DNA of 23,539 bases from positions 1 to 23,539 of the forward strand of contig JBLHVH010000026.1 in NCBI GenBank assembly GCA_047628385.1, written 5' to 3'. The stretch comes from PZPK01 sp047628385. GTDB lineage: Bacteria; Pseudomonadota; Gammaproteobacteria; Pseudomonadales; Oleiphilaceae. The position numbers and the translations under genes are program-made. Below the pieces are notes generated by a model. That model worked only from the letters and a program-made list of their open reading frames with translations, ran no database searches and was not told the DNA's origin. Shown here in pieces: positions 1 to 8,268 of the stretch. How positions within the stretch are numbered: position 1 is the first letter of the stretch; the number at the start of each line of letters is the position of its first letter.

Positions 1-516
1 AGTATTGGTGATAAGGTTTATGATCAAGCGGCAGTTGAAGTTCAAGCATTCTTAGCGCAAGGTTTAAGCGTGGTATTTCTGTGTGAGGGTGATCCCTTGT
101 TTTTTGGCTCATTCGCATATCTACTTGCACGCATACAGTCTATTGATAGCGGACGCTTCACCTGCGTTTCTGTTCCTGGGATATCATCGCCACATGCCGC
201 GTCATCGGCATTGAATTTACCGTTAACAATGATGAAAGAATCATTTTCGGTGATTAGTGGGCGTCATGATGACGTTGTAATTGAAAAAACGCTTAGAGAC
301 TTTGATAGTGTTATTATTATGAAAGCGGGGCGTTCACGCCCTAGGTTACTCGCCTTATTAGAAAAAACACAGCGGATGTCTGATGCACATTATTTAGAAT
401 ATATCGGGCGAGAAAACGAACGTATTACCTCAGATGTGTCCGCCTTAGATCAACACGAAACGGGGCCTTATTTTTCTTTGTTTGTGATTACCAAACAGAA
501 GTCTCGGCGTTTATGA
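1..516 (+). CDS. cobI: Precorrin-2 C20-methyltransferase, 3' part (CobI/CbiL)
   Basis: The reading frame is open from base 1, so the gene is cut by the window edge and only its last 171 codons are present. It encodes the C-terminal part of a tetrapyrrole (SAM-dependent) methylase that methylates C20 of precorrin-2 in corrin ring synthesis. Visible family marks are EGDPLFFGSFAYL (about residues 29-41 of the visible part), the VPGISS turn, and MKAGRSRP towards the C-terminus, all typical of CobI/CbiL rather than CobJ or CobM. A GTG at position 70 could be mistaken for a start, but it lies in the middle of the conserved domain. The stop overlaps the start of the following cbiG-like gene (ATGA), which implies translational coupling. 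Whether it acts on the metal-free or cobalt form cannot be told from sequence. Confidence 0.9.
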   Translation, partial: SIGDKVYDQAAVEVQAFLAQGLSVVFLCEGDPLFFGSFAYLLARIQSIDSGRFTCVSVPGISSPHAASSALNLPLTMMKESFSVISGRHDDVVIEKTLRDFDSVIIMKAGRSRPRLLALLEKTQRMSDAHYLEYIGRENERITSDVSALDQHETGPYFSLFVITKQKSRRL

Positions 517-1274
517 TACGTATTATCTCACTCACCGATGCCGGAAAAAAGCTCGCACAAACGTTAAGTAAACAGTTACCACAGAGCAGTCTTTGGCATA
601 AGCCTTCACCTTTTACCGAACAAGTGCAGTCTGCTTTTAAACAAGGTGATGCTTTAGTCTTAATTTGCGCAACTGGTATTGCTGTCCGAACACTTGCGCC
701 AGTCTTGCAAAGTAAGTATCAAGACCCGCCGGTGCTAGTGCTTGATGAATGTGGTGACTACGTTATACCCATGCTGTCAGGTCATGAAGGTGGCGCAAAC
801 GAATGGGGTCGGCAGGTTGCAGATATATTAGATGCCCAACTGGTTAGCACCACAGCAAAACCTTACTTGAAACCTGTTTATACTATCGGTATGGGCTGTG
901 AAAGAGATTGTCCGCTCGCTGATTTGCAGTCTTTATTATTTGACTGTCTTCAGCAGGCAAATTTAAAGTTGGATCAAGTTGAAAGCATTAACAGCATCGA
1001 TATCAAAGCCGACGAAGTAGGTTTAATAGAACTGACTAAGCAATTTGATAAACCGTTCTCGACCTGGAATCAAAAGCAGTTGGCAACAGAAGAATCACTA
1101 TTAAGTACGAAGTCTGACTACATCATGAGTGTGGTCGGTGTTTATGGTGTTGCAGAGTCGGCAGCGTTACATGCTGCGCGAGTTGTAACTGGACAAGCGC
1201 CTGAATTAGTTCTCAATAAACAGAAAAACAGTAAAGCGACCTGTGCGATAGCCAGAAGCTTTCCATTAAGTTGA
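513..1274 (+). CDS. cbiG: Compact CbiG-like protein (cobalt-precorrin-5A hydrolase family, no middle domain)
   Basis: A 253-residue protein with two CbiG domains. Residues about 53-98 match the CbiG N-terminal domain (ATGIAVRTLAP, LSGHEGGAN), and residues about 122-250 match the CbiG C-terminal/CobE domain (IGMGCERDCP, GVYGVAESAALHAA). The middle domain of full-length CbiG (around 350 residues in the family) appears absent, because the N-domain runs almost directly into the C-domain at about residue 120. CbiG opens the delta-lactone of cobalt-precorrin-5A and releases acetaldehyde in the early-cobalt (anaerobic) route; CobE, the C-domain alone, belongs to clusters of the late-cobalt route. 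The ATG overlaps the cobI stop by 4 bases. Its presence with CobN downstream is a mixed pathway signature, so the exact reaction is uncertain. Confidence 0.85.
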   Translation: MIRIISLTDAGKKLAQTLSKQLPQSSLWHKPSPFTEQVQSAFKQGDALVLICATGIAVRTLAPVLQSKYQDPPVLVLDECGDYVIPMLSGHEGGANEWGRQVADILDAQLVSTTAKPYLKPVYTIGMGCERDCPLADLQSLLFDCLQQANLKLDQVESINSIDIKADEVGLIELTKQFDKPFSTWNQKQLATEESLLSTKSDYIMSVVGVYGVAESAALHAARVVTGQAPELVLNKQKNSKATCAIARSFPLS

Positions 1275-1328
1275 AATCCTTATTTTAAAATCTTATCTTA
1301 AAACAACGAAAGAGATATAAATCAGATT

Positions 1329-2108
1329 ATGAGTAAACTATTTTTAGTTGGAATGGGGCCAGGCGATGCACAGTTGATATCGCCAAAAGCCACTCAAGTT
1401 GTAAGTAAATGTAGCGATCTTGTTGCGTATGGTCTTTATCTGGATCTTCTTGGTGATCTTTGTAAAGGTAAAGTCCATCATGAATTACCGCTCGGTGAAG
1501 AGATTGCACGTGCTCGCTTAGCGCTGGATTTAGCCGCAAGTGGTAAAACAACGGCATTAATTTCGAGTGGCGACATCGGTATTTATGCCATGGCAACCTT
1601 AGTGTTTGAATTGTTGGATCAACATATTACTGGCGCCGAAGAGCACCCTGAGTGGTTAGATGTAGAAATCGAAGTCGTGCCCGGTATTTCTGCGATGCAA
1701 GCCGGTGCCGCAAAAGCTGGCGCAATGCTCGGTCACGATTTTTGTACCATTTCGTTATCCGACCTATTAACACCGTGGGAAACGATCGAAAAACGCATAC
1801 ACAGTGCGGGAACAGGTGATTTTGTCGTGTCATTTTATAACCCTGTATCCAAAAAACGTAACTGGCAATTAAATACGGCACGGGACATTCTGTTGAAATA
1901 TCGACCTGCAGAAACGCCGGTTTTGATTGGTCGACAATTAACCCGTGAAGATGAATCTATTGAGCTGATTACGTTAGCTGAACTCGACGCAAAAGACGTT
2001 GATATGTTCACCTTGGTTATGGTCGGTAATTGTGAGTCGCGCCATATCACCTATAAAGATAAGCAATGGGTTTATACCCCCCGTGGTTACAAAAAGAAGC
2101 TAACATAA
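1329..2108 (+). CDS. cobJ: Precorrin-3B C17-methyltransferase (CobJ/CbiH)
   Basis: A 259-residue SAM-dependent tetrapyrrole methylase that methylates C17 and drives ring contraction. Family marks are the N-terminal glycine motif GMGPGD (about residues 8-13), AYGLYLDLL, SSGDIGIYAM, VVPGISAMQAGAAKAGA, and the CobJ-specific VSFYNPVSKKRNWQL. Length is normal for a stand-alone CobJ, with no fusion to CbiG, although the cbiG-like gene sits just upstream (54-bp gap). The ATG is directly ahead of the conserved N-terminus; a purine-rich stretch (aaagagat) lies somewhat far upstream, so the ribosome binding site is weak. It is followed after 12 bp by cobM, consistent with one transcript. CobJ (metal-free substrate) and CbiH (cobalt substrate) cannot be separated by these motifs alone. 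Confidence 0.93.
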   Translation: MSKLFLVGMGPGDAQLISPKATQVVSKCSDLVAYGLYLDLLGDLCKGKVHHELPLGEEIARARLALDLAASGKTTALISSGDIGIYAMATLVFELLDQHITGAEEHPEWLDVEIEVVPGISAMQAGAAKAGAMLGHDFCTISLSDLLTPWETIEKRIHSAGTGDFVVSFYNPVSKKRNWQLNTARDILLKYRPAETPVLIGRQLTREDESIELITLAELDAKDVDMFTLVMVGNCESRHITYKDKQWVYTPRGYKKKLT

Positions 2109-2120
2109 AGGTAAACGCAC

Positions 2121-2918
2121 ATGACTGTATATTTTATTGGAGCGGGTCCGGGTGATCCTGAATTAATTACCGTGAAAGGCCAGCGCTTAATCGAGCAATG
2201 CCCTGTGATTTTATATGCCGGTTCTCTAGTACCGCGTGAAATTCTACAAACAGTAGAAAATAAAGCAGAAAAAATTATCGATACCGCATCGATAGATCTG
2301 GATGCAATTCTAGTGCATATCGAGCAAGCACATGCAGCAGGCCAAGATGTTGCGCGCGTTCATTCTGGCGACCCTTCAATTTATGGTGCAATTGGTGAGC
2401 AAATTCGCCGATTAGACGCCTTAGGGATACCCTTTGAAATTATACCCGGTGTGACGGCAACCTCTGCTTCAGCTGCATGGCTGGGTAAAGAACTAACGCT
2501 TTCAGGGGTGTCGCAAACAGTCATCATGACACGTTATGAAGGCAAAACACCTTTTCCAGAACGAGAGCGTTTACCAGAGCTAGCCCGTAGTGGTGCGACC
2601 TTAGCAATACACCTTGGGATTACGCGTATTCATAAAATAGTCGAAGAACTCATTCCGCATTATGGCGAAGATTGCCCTGTCGCCGTTTGTTATCGAACCT
2701 CATGGCCTGACCAAGATAAAGTTCAAGGCACGCTAAAGGATATTGTTCAAAAAGTGCGCGATAAGAAATTCACCCGTACGTCACTCATTTTAGTGGGTCC
2801 TGTGTTGAAAACCGATGAATTTCAAGACTCGTATTTATATGACCAAGACCAAGCGCATGTATATCGGCCAAAAGTGAAACCTGAAAAAGCGCGAACCGTG
2901 AAACGCGAAACTTCGTAG
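2121..2918 (+). CDS. cobM: Precorrin-4 C11-methyltransferase (CobM/CbiF)
   Basis: A 265-residue SAM-dependent methylase that methylates C11 of the contracted corrin ring. Diagnostic motifs are GAGPGDPELITVKG (about residues 7-20), LYAGSLVP, VHSGDPSIYGA, IPGVTATSASAAWLGKELT, and MTRYEGKTPFP. It has the length and order of motifs of CobM/CbiF and is complete. An AGG-type ribosome binding site (aaaggtaaac) sits a suitable distance before the ATG. The last ~30 residues are basic and lie after the conserved domain. Downstream is a 246-bp non-coding gap with an inverted-repeat element, the largest break inside the cobalamin block, so cobI-cbiG-cobJ-cobM may form a separate transcription unit from cobW onward. 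Confidence 0.94.
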   Translation: MTVYFIGAGPGDPELITVKGQRLIEQCPVILYAGSLVPREILQTVENKAEKIIDTASIDLDAILVHIEQAHAAGQDVARVHSGDPSIYGAIGEQIRRLDALGIPFEIIPGVTATSASAAWLGKELTLSGVSQTVIMTRYEGKTPFPERERLPELARSGATLAIHLGITRIHKIVEELIPHYGEDCPVAVCYRTSWPDQDKVQGTLKDIVQKVRDKKFTRTSLILVGPVLKTDEFQDSYLYDQDQAHVYRPKVKPEKARTVKRETS

Positions 2919-2930
2919 CGTTAAAACCAG

Positions 2931-2945
2931 CCAGTGTTGTACTGG
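2931..2945 (+). other. Small hairpin after cobM (CCAGT-GTTGT-ACTGG)
   Basis: A perfect 5-bp stem with a 5-base loop lies 13 bp after the cobM stop. It is not followed by a T run, so it is not a convincing intrinsic terminator. It could help mRNA 3'-end stability, or be chance. Confidence 0.25.
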
Positions 2946-2986
2946 TGTGCCTAATAGGACTGTCACTCCCGTTGTTTTAGTACTAC

Positions 2987-3087
2987 TGCCATTCCGGTTT
3001 TTTTTTAGGCCGGAATCCATGTTTTCGCTCAATGTGGGTATAAAAGCAAAAGAATGGATACCGGCCTAAAAGACCGCCGGCATGGCA
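2987..3087. repeat. MITE/REP-like inverted-repeat element between cobM and cobW
   Basis: Two ~35-bp arms face each other. The left arm (2987-3021) begins TGCCATTCCGG, and the right arm (3053-3087), read on the opposite strand, begins TGCCATGCCGG. Both continue through a T-rich stretch into AGGCCGG and then ATCCAT. The interior is ~31 bp and adds further pairing (TTTTCGCT with AGCAAAA). The left arm has a run of nine T. The arms resemble the short dispersed TGTCATTCCGG...GCCGGAATCCATG repeats common in gammaproteobacterial intergenic DNA. No transposase is present. A second fragment starting TGTCACTCCCG at about 2961 may be part of a related copy. Transcribed, it would form a long hairpin that could stabilise the upstream mRNA 3' end or reduce read-through into cobW. 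Confidence 0.72.
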
Positions 3088-3164
3088 AAGTTTAACTAGC
3101 GAGCACATAAAGCTTTCACATAAATAGACAGATGAACATTTAACCGTATTTATAGGTGTAAAAG

Positions 3165-4310
3165 ATGGAATTAAATAAAATCCCCGCAACGATCGTGACT
3201 GGATTTTTAGGCAGCGGCAAAACAACGTTGTTATCGAACTTACTAAAGCAAGCGAAAGGTAAGCGTATTGCCGTCATCGTAAATGAATTTGGTGAATTAG
3301 ATATTGACGCTGACTTACTTCGTAGCTGTCCGCTTTCGTGTGAAGACGGTGAAGAAACTGCAGCAACTCAGAGTAAAAATGGTATTTATGAACTCGCTAA
3401 TGGTTGTATTTGTTGCACTGTAGAAGAAGAATTTCTACCAGTGATGAAAGAACTCGTCGCGCGTCGAGATGACATTGACCATATCTTGATTGAAACCAGC
3501 GGCCTTGCTTTGCCAAAACCGCTCGTACAAGCATTCAACTGGCCTGAAATTAAACAGTACTGCACTGTTGATGCCGTTATCACCTTAATTGATGGCCCTG
3601 CGGTCGCAGCTGGTCGATTTGCCAATGATGTCGATCTAGTCGAAGCACAACGACAAGCGGATGATAGTTTAGATCACGACCCCTCTTTAAATGAATTATT
3701 AGATGATCAGTTAAGTGCGGCTGATTTAGTGATCGTCGGTAAAAACGACTTATTAGACGATGCCCAGCGTTTACAAGTTGAACGTATTGTTTCGGCAAAA
3801 GTGCCTGCTTCGGTAAAAACTATTTATACCCGACAGTCTGCGAGTACGGATAAGAGTGGTGCCGGTATAACGCAGGGAACCACAACGCAAACGCCTTTGT
3901 CGCTCGAAGCTATTATGGGTATCGATGCCGCGTCTGAAAATAATATCGAAGCCGTGGCAACGCATCATGACCATCACCATCATCATGGTGAACATCACGA
4001 GCACGCCCACGATCATTTCGATTCGTTTGTGATTAAGCTAGGTGAGGTTGATAGTAACCTACTGCAAACGATTATGGCTTCACTGCTCGAAGCGCATAAT
4101 ATTTATCGTGCGAAAGGCTTTATTGCCATGCAGGGTAAGCCTATGCGGCAAGTAATTCAGGCGGTCGGTAAGCGAATGGACGTGTATTTTGATCGTTTAT
4201 GGCAGCAAGATGAAGCGCGTGCAACGCACTTAGTTTTTATCGGAAAAGATTTGGATAAGTCGTTAATTACTAACGCGCTCGCTGCTGCTCAACTAGAACA
4301 GACAGCGTAA
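3165..4310 (+). CDS. cobW: CobW, COG0523 GTPase metallochaperone of cobalamin synthesis
   Basis: A 381-residue G3E-family GTPase (CobW/COG0523), thought to deliver cobalt for the CobN chelatase step. Visible features: Walker A GFLGSGKT (13-20), the metal-binding CICC motif (81-84), the ETSGLA switch motif (110-115), a guanine-specificity position reading GKND (192-195) where NKxD is usual, a His-rich loop with 12 His in 18 residues (267-284), and the CobW C-terminal domain (about 286-377). The His loop fits metal storage or sensing. An AGGTG ribosome binding site lies about 10 bases before the ATG. The stop shares a base with the cobN start (TAATG), so the two are probably translationally coupled and work together. 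Other COG0523 members serve zinc, but the location makes cobalt the better call. Confidence 0.93.
   Translation: MELNKIPATIVTGFLGSGKTTLLSNLLKQAKGKRIAVIVNEFGELDIDADLLRSCPLSCEDGEETAATQSKNGIYELANGCICCTVEEEFLPVMKELVARRDDIDHILIETSGLALPKPLVQAFNWPEIKQYCTVDAVITLIDGPAVAAGRFANDVDLVEAQRQADDSLDHDPSLNELLDDQLSAADLVIVGKNDLLDDAQRLQVERIVSAKVPASVKTIYTRQSASTDKSGAGITQGTTTQTPLSLEAIMGIDAASENNIEAVATHHDHHHHHGEHHEHAHDHFDSFVIKLGEVDSNLLQTIMASLLEAHNIYRAKGFIAMQGKPMRQVIQAVGKRMDVYFDRLWQQDEARATHLVFIGKDLDKSLITNALAAAQLEQTA
3961..4017 (+). other. His-rich loop coding segment of CobW
   Basis: This stretch of cat/cac codons encodes residues 266-284 of CobW, twelve of them His, interspersed with Asp and Glu. Such loops bind divalent metals in COG0523 proteins. 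The repetitive codons make it a likely site of length variation. Confidence 0.8.
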
Positions 4311-7300
4311 TGCATCTATTTGCAGCAAAACCGGGTGGCTTTGTCGATGACGAAGGCATTATTGATCTTGAGCAGTCGCCTGCGGATATTGTTATTTTAT
4401 CTGCGGCAGATAGCAGCTTAAGTGCTTTGGCGAATGCTGCAAATAGTTTACCCAAAAATTTTCCCAGTATCCGGCTCGCTAATTGGATGCATTTACGAAA
4501 GCCCGCCGCGTTTGATCTCTATCAGCATAAGGTTTTAGACGGTAGCTCGCTCGTAGTGTTGTCCTTACTTGGTGGTCAAAGTTACTGGGAATATGGCTTT
4601 GAGCAGCTTCAAACTTGGGTGCAAGAGAAAACAGGCCGACAACTCATTATTGTACCGGGTGATGATGCTGAAGATGATGAGCTTTTTACGGCATCTACCG
4701 TTTCAATTGCTGAGGCAACCCGGGTATGGCGCTTTCTACGTGAAAGTGGCGCGAATAATAGCGAACATCTTTTTAAGTACCTAGCGGATGCATACTTAAA
4801 TCACCCGAGCGATTGGCACGACCCAAAAAGCTTACCCAAAAGCCTGATTTACCTGCCTCAAAAACAAGCGCAGGATGGTAGCGACGATGCGACTAGCCAG
4901 GCCGAATTAGGGGCGACATTTTCTGAATGGCAACGTTATGTCGCACCAAAAGAAAGTATTAATGAAAAACTATTAGAAGCACCGGTTTGCATTGTTTTGT
5001 TCTACCGCAGTCATTTACAAAATGCCAATACGGCTATGTTTGATGACTTTATTCGATGCGTGCAAGCACAAGATCTGCAACCATTGCCCATTGCTGTTAG
5101 TTCACTTAAAGACCCTGAATCGCTGGCCTTGATCAATCATTTAATTCAAGTAAGCAATGCGCGCGTCATTCTAAATACTACCGGTTTTGCCAGTAATTCT
5201 TCATCGTTAAGCGGCAGTGATTTTTCTGCTGCGACAGACAGTGGCCCTTCTTATTTCACTTCGCCTTTTATTAATCAAATTCCGGTCATTCAAGTGATGC
5301 TATCGAGCACCTTGCAGGAAGATTGGGCGGAGAATACGCAAGGTTTAAATAGTCGTGATTTAGCGATGCAGGTGGTGTTACCCGAAATGGACGGTCGTGT
5401 TATATCTCGCGCGATTAGTTTTAAGACCGAAGATACATTTGATGAGCGGTGTGAAATATCACTCGTGCGATATGCCTTACATCCTGAGCGCGCTGACTGG
5501 GTTGTTAGTTTGGCTAAGCGTTACTGTGAACTGGCGAATACACCCAACCCGCAAAAACGTATTGCACTTATACTCGCCAATTATCCGACCAAAGATGGTC
5601 GCATCGGGAATGGGGTGGGTTTAGACACACCGGCTTCGGCATTAGCAATTTTAAAGGGGCTGAAGCAGGCAGGTTATCTGGTCGACGAATTACCCGATAC
5701 CGGTACGGCGCTGATTGAAGCTTTAATGGGGAGTGTCACCAACAACCCGAATACGCTGCATCAATTACCCTGCTGGCAAAGTCTTTCACTTGAAAGCTAT
5801 CAACACTATTTTGAAATGTTGCCCGAAGCAAATAAAGCTGCAATATATGAACAATGGGGCGGCCCTGAGCAAGACCCAAAGTTTAGGCAAGGGCGATTAA
5901 TGATTGCTGGAATTCGTTCGGGTGAAACCTTTATTGGTATTCAACCTGCGCGAGGCTTTGATCGTGATTTAGCCGCTAATTACCATGACCCAGACCTGAT
6001 TCCCCCTCATAGTTATTTAGCGTTCTATTTTTGGCTTCGCCATGAATATCACGTGAGTGCCGTGATCCATGTTGGCAAGCATGGAAACTTAGAATGGTTA
6101 CCCGGTAAAGGCTCGGCATTATCAAACGAATGTTGGCCTGATTTAATTTTAGGTCCAATGCCTAATTTTTATCCTTTCATAGTGAATGATCCCGGTGAAG
6201 GTGCGCAAGCAAAGCGTCGTACACAAGCCGTTATTATCGACCACCTTATGCCGCCGATGACACGGGCAGAAACCTATGGTGACTTAGCTGAATTAGAAGG
6301 CTTAGTCGATGAATATTACCAAGCCTTAGGCATGGATATTCGACGTGAAAATTGGTTAAGAGATCGTATTCTTTTATTAACACGTGAAACCAACATACTA
6401 CAAGAACTTAACTGTAATATGGTTGATACAAGTAAGGAAGTGCTTGCTGATGCTAAAGATTCTGATCAACAAGTGCTTGATCAACTCGATGCTTATTTAT
6501 GTGATATCAAAGAAGCACAAATACGCCATGGCCTACATATACTTGGCGCTTTACCTAATGAGGCAAAGCTGGCCGAGACCATTGTTGCGCTCTTGCGTTT
6601 ACCACGTGGTAATGAGGCACATACACAAGGGATTTTGCATAGTATTGCGGGCGACTTGAATCTACAGTCATCTAACGAAGTCTTTAACCCTTTAGCGGCT
6701 AGTGCCGAAAGCTGGGCAGGGGCGCGCCCAACAATATTGTTAGAGATCGATAGTGCAAACTGGCGAACCGAAGCCGATACACGTGAAAGGCTCGAACTAT
6801 TGGCCTTAAAGTGGGTGTCTGCTTATTTGACTGGCAGCGAGAATTTAGCATTACTCGAGTCATCCTTTCCCAACACCTATGTCTTGTTAATGTTTGCGCG
6901 AAAACAATTAATACCCGCGTTAGAGCAAAGTGCGCAACTTGAAATTCAATCCTTAATACAGGGTTTGCAAGGCGTATTTGTACCGCCGGGACCAAGTGGT
7001 GCGCCTACACGCGGACGCTTGGATACCTTACCTACTGGCCGAAACTTTTTTTCGGTCGATAGCCGAGCAATTCCCTCGCCAGCGGCATGGGCTTTAGGTG
7101 AAAAATCAGCGGAGGCAGTGATTACACGCTATCTCCAAGAACAGGGAGAATACCCAAAACAACTGGGTTTATCGGTTTGGGGCACCGCGACTATGCGCAC
7201 CGGCGGCGATGATATTGCGCAGGCATTTTCATTAATGGGGGTAAAACCGATTTGGGCTGCTGGTTCGAATAGAGTAGTCGATTTTGAAATTATTCCTTGT

Positions 7301-8251
7301 ATGCTTTTAGGCAGACCTCGGGTCGATGTGACCTTGCGCGTATCAGGCTTTTTCCGTGATGCGTTTGCTAATGTAATGCGGCTATATGATGCGGCGGTAC
7401 AGGCACTGGCAGCGTTAGAAGAGCCTGGCAACGAGAATATGATTCGGCAGCATGTCGATAAACGTTATGCAGAATTAGTTAAGCAAGGGATGCCTGCTGA
7501 ACAAGCTAAACGTGAAGCAAGTTACCGTGTTTTTGGCAGTAAACCCGGTGCTTATGGTGCTGGGCTGCAAGGTTTAATTGATGAACGCTGTTGGGAGCAA
7601 CAGAGTGATTTGGCTGAAGCCTATGTCAATTGGGGAGGTTATGCCTATGGTAACCATTCTGAAAAAGAACCCCAAGCAGTAGCCGCGCCCGATGCATTTA
7701 GGCATCAGTTGTCGCAATTAGAAGCGGTTGTTCAAAATCAAGATAACCGAGAGCACGACTTGTTAGATTCCGACGATTATTACCAGTTTCAAGGCGGCAT
7801 GGCGAATGCCGTGAATGTTTATCGTGGGCAGATGCCGGTGGTATTTCATGGTGATCATTCGAACCCTGAAGTACCTAAAATAAGAACTCTAAAAGAAGAA
7901 CTAAATCGTGTGATTCGCTCGCGCGTGCTCAATCCAAAATGGTTGAATGCCATGCGAGAGCATGGCTATAAAGGGGCCTTTGAAATGGCAGCCACCGTTG
8001 ACTATTTATTTGCCTACGATGCTACCACTGACTTTATTGATGACTACCAATATGAGCAAGTTGCACAAGCATTGATTTTTGATACAAAAAACCAAGCATT
8101 TATGCGCGAACATAATTTATCAGCATTAGAAGAAATGACAGAACGTATGCTTGAAGCGACTCAGCGTGACATGTGGCAAGCCAGCGATCAAGACAAACAA
8201 GACCTACAAAACTTACTGCTCGACATTGATGCAGAAAAAGAAGGGCAATGA
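4310..8251 (+). CDS. cobN: Cobaltochelatase subunit CobN
   Basis: A complete 1313-residue CobN/BchH-type large subunit, which binds hydrogenobyrinic a,c-diamide and cobalt in ATP-dependent late cobalt insertion. Visible family blocks are NYPTKDGRIGNGVGLD (about 425), HVGKHGNLEWLPGK (about 587-600), PTGRNFFSVD (about 910), GRPRVDVTLRVSGFFRD (about 1003), and GSKPGAYGAGL (about 1075). Length matches the family (about 1250-1300). The gene starts one base into the cobW stop, so the two are coupled. The AAA+ partner subunits that CobN needs (chelatase CobS/CobT, or ChlI/ChlD-like replacements) are not adjacent; the cobT and cobS genes just downstream are nucleotide-loop enzymes that share the names only. 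CobN marks the late-cobalt route. Confidence 0.96.
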   Translation: MHLFAAKPGGFVDDEGIIDLEQSPADIVILSAADSSLSALANAANSLPKNFPSIRLANWMHLRKPAAFDLYQHKVLDGSSLVVLSLLGGQSYWEYGFEQLQTWVQEKTGRQLIIVPGDDAEDDELFTASTVSIAEATRVWRFLRESGANNSEHLFKYLADAYLNHPSDWHDPKSLPKSLIYLPQKQAQDGSDDATSQAELGATFSEWQRYVAPKESINEKLLEAPVCIVLFYRSHLQNANTAMFDDFIRCVQAQDLQPLPIAVSSLKDPESLALINHLIQVSNARVILNTTGFASNSSSLSGSDFSAATDSGPSYFTSPFINQIPVIQVMLSSTLQEDWAENTQGLNSRDLAMQVVLPEMDGRVISRAISFKTEDTFDERCEISLVRYALHPERADWVVSLAKRYCELANTPNPQKRIALILANYPTKDGRIGNGVGLDTPASALAILKGLKQAGYLVDELPDTGTALIEALMGSVTNNPNTLHQLPCWQSLSLESYQHYFEMLPEANKAAIYEQWGGPEQDPKFRQGRLMIAGIRSGETFIGIQPARGFDRDLAANYHDPDLIPPHSYLAFYFWLRHEYHVSAVIHVGKHGNLEWLPGKGSALSNECWPDLILGPMPNFYPFIVNDPGEGAQAKRRTQAVIIDHLMPPMTRAETYGDLAELEGLVDEYYQALGMDIRRENWLRDRILLLTRETNILQELNCNMVDTSKEVLADAKDSDQQVLDQLDAYLCDIKEAQIRHGLHILGALPNEAKLAETIVALLRLPRGNEAHTQGILHSIAGDLNLQSSNEVFNPLAASAESWAGARPTILLEIDSANWRTEADTRERLELLALKWVSAYLTGSENLALLESSFPNTYVLLMFARKQLIPALEQSAQLEIQSLIQGLQGVFVPPGPSGAPTRGRLDTLPTGRNFFSVDSRAIPSPAAWALGEKSAEAVITRYLQEQGEYPKQLGLSVWGTATMRTGGDDIAQAFSLMGVKPIWAAGSNRVVDFEIIPCMLLGRPRVDVTLRVSGFFRDAFANVMRLYDAAVQALAALEEPGNENMIRQHVDKRYAELVKQGMPAEQAKREASYRVFGSKPGAYGAGLQGLIDERCWEQQSDLAEAYVNWGGYAYGNHSEKEPQAVAAPDAFRHQLSQLEAVVQNQDNREHDLLDSDDYYQFQGGMANAVNVYRGQMPVVFHGDHSNPEVPKIRTLKEELNRVIRSRVLNPKWLNAMREHGYKGAFEMAATVDYLFAYDATTDFIDDYQYEQVAQALIFDTKNQAFMREHNLSALEEMTERMLEATQRDMWQASDQDKQDLQNLLLDIDAEKEGQ

Positions 8252-8257
8252 ATTTTT

Positions 8258-8262
8258 AGGAG
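8258..8262 (+). promoter_or_regulatory. Strong Shine-Dalgarno of cobT
   Basis: AGGAG sits 6 bases before the cobT ATG in the 17-bp gap after cobN. It is the clearest ribosome binding site of the block and fixes the cobT start. Confidence 0.7.
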
Positions 8263-8268
8263 ATTAGT

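Noticed and set aside
70..516. A self-contained 148-codon gene starting at GTG 70
   Set aside because: The frame is open back to base 1 and the conserved CobI domain continues upstream, so 70 is an internal codon of a gene cut by the window edge.
2919..3164. Cobalamin riboswitch in the gap before cobW
   Set aside because: No B12-box-like GCCACTG and no multi-stem layout; the gap is explained by the inverted-repeat element. The search was by eye, so a covariance-model scan would settle it.
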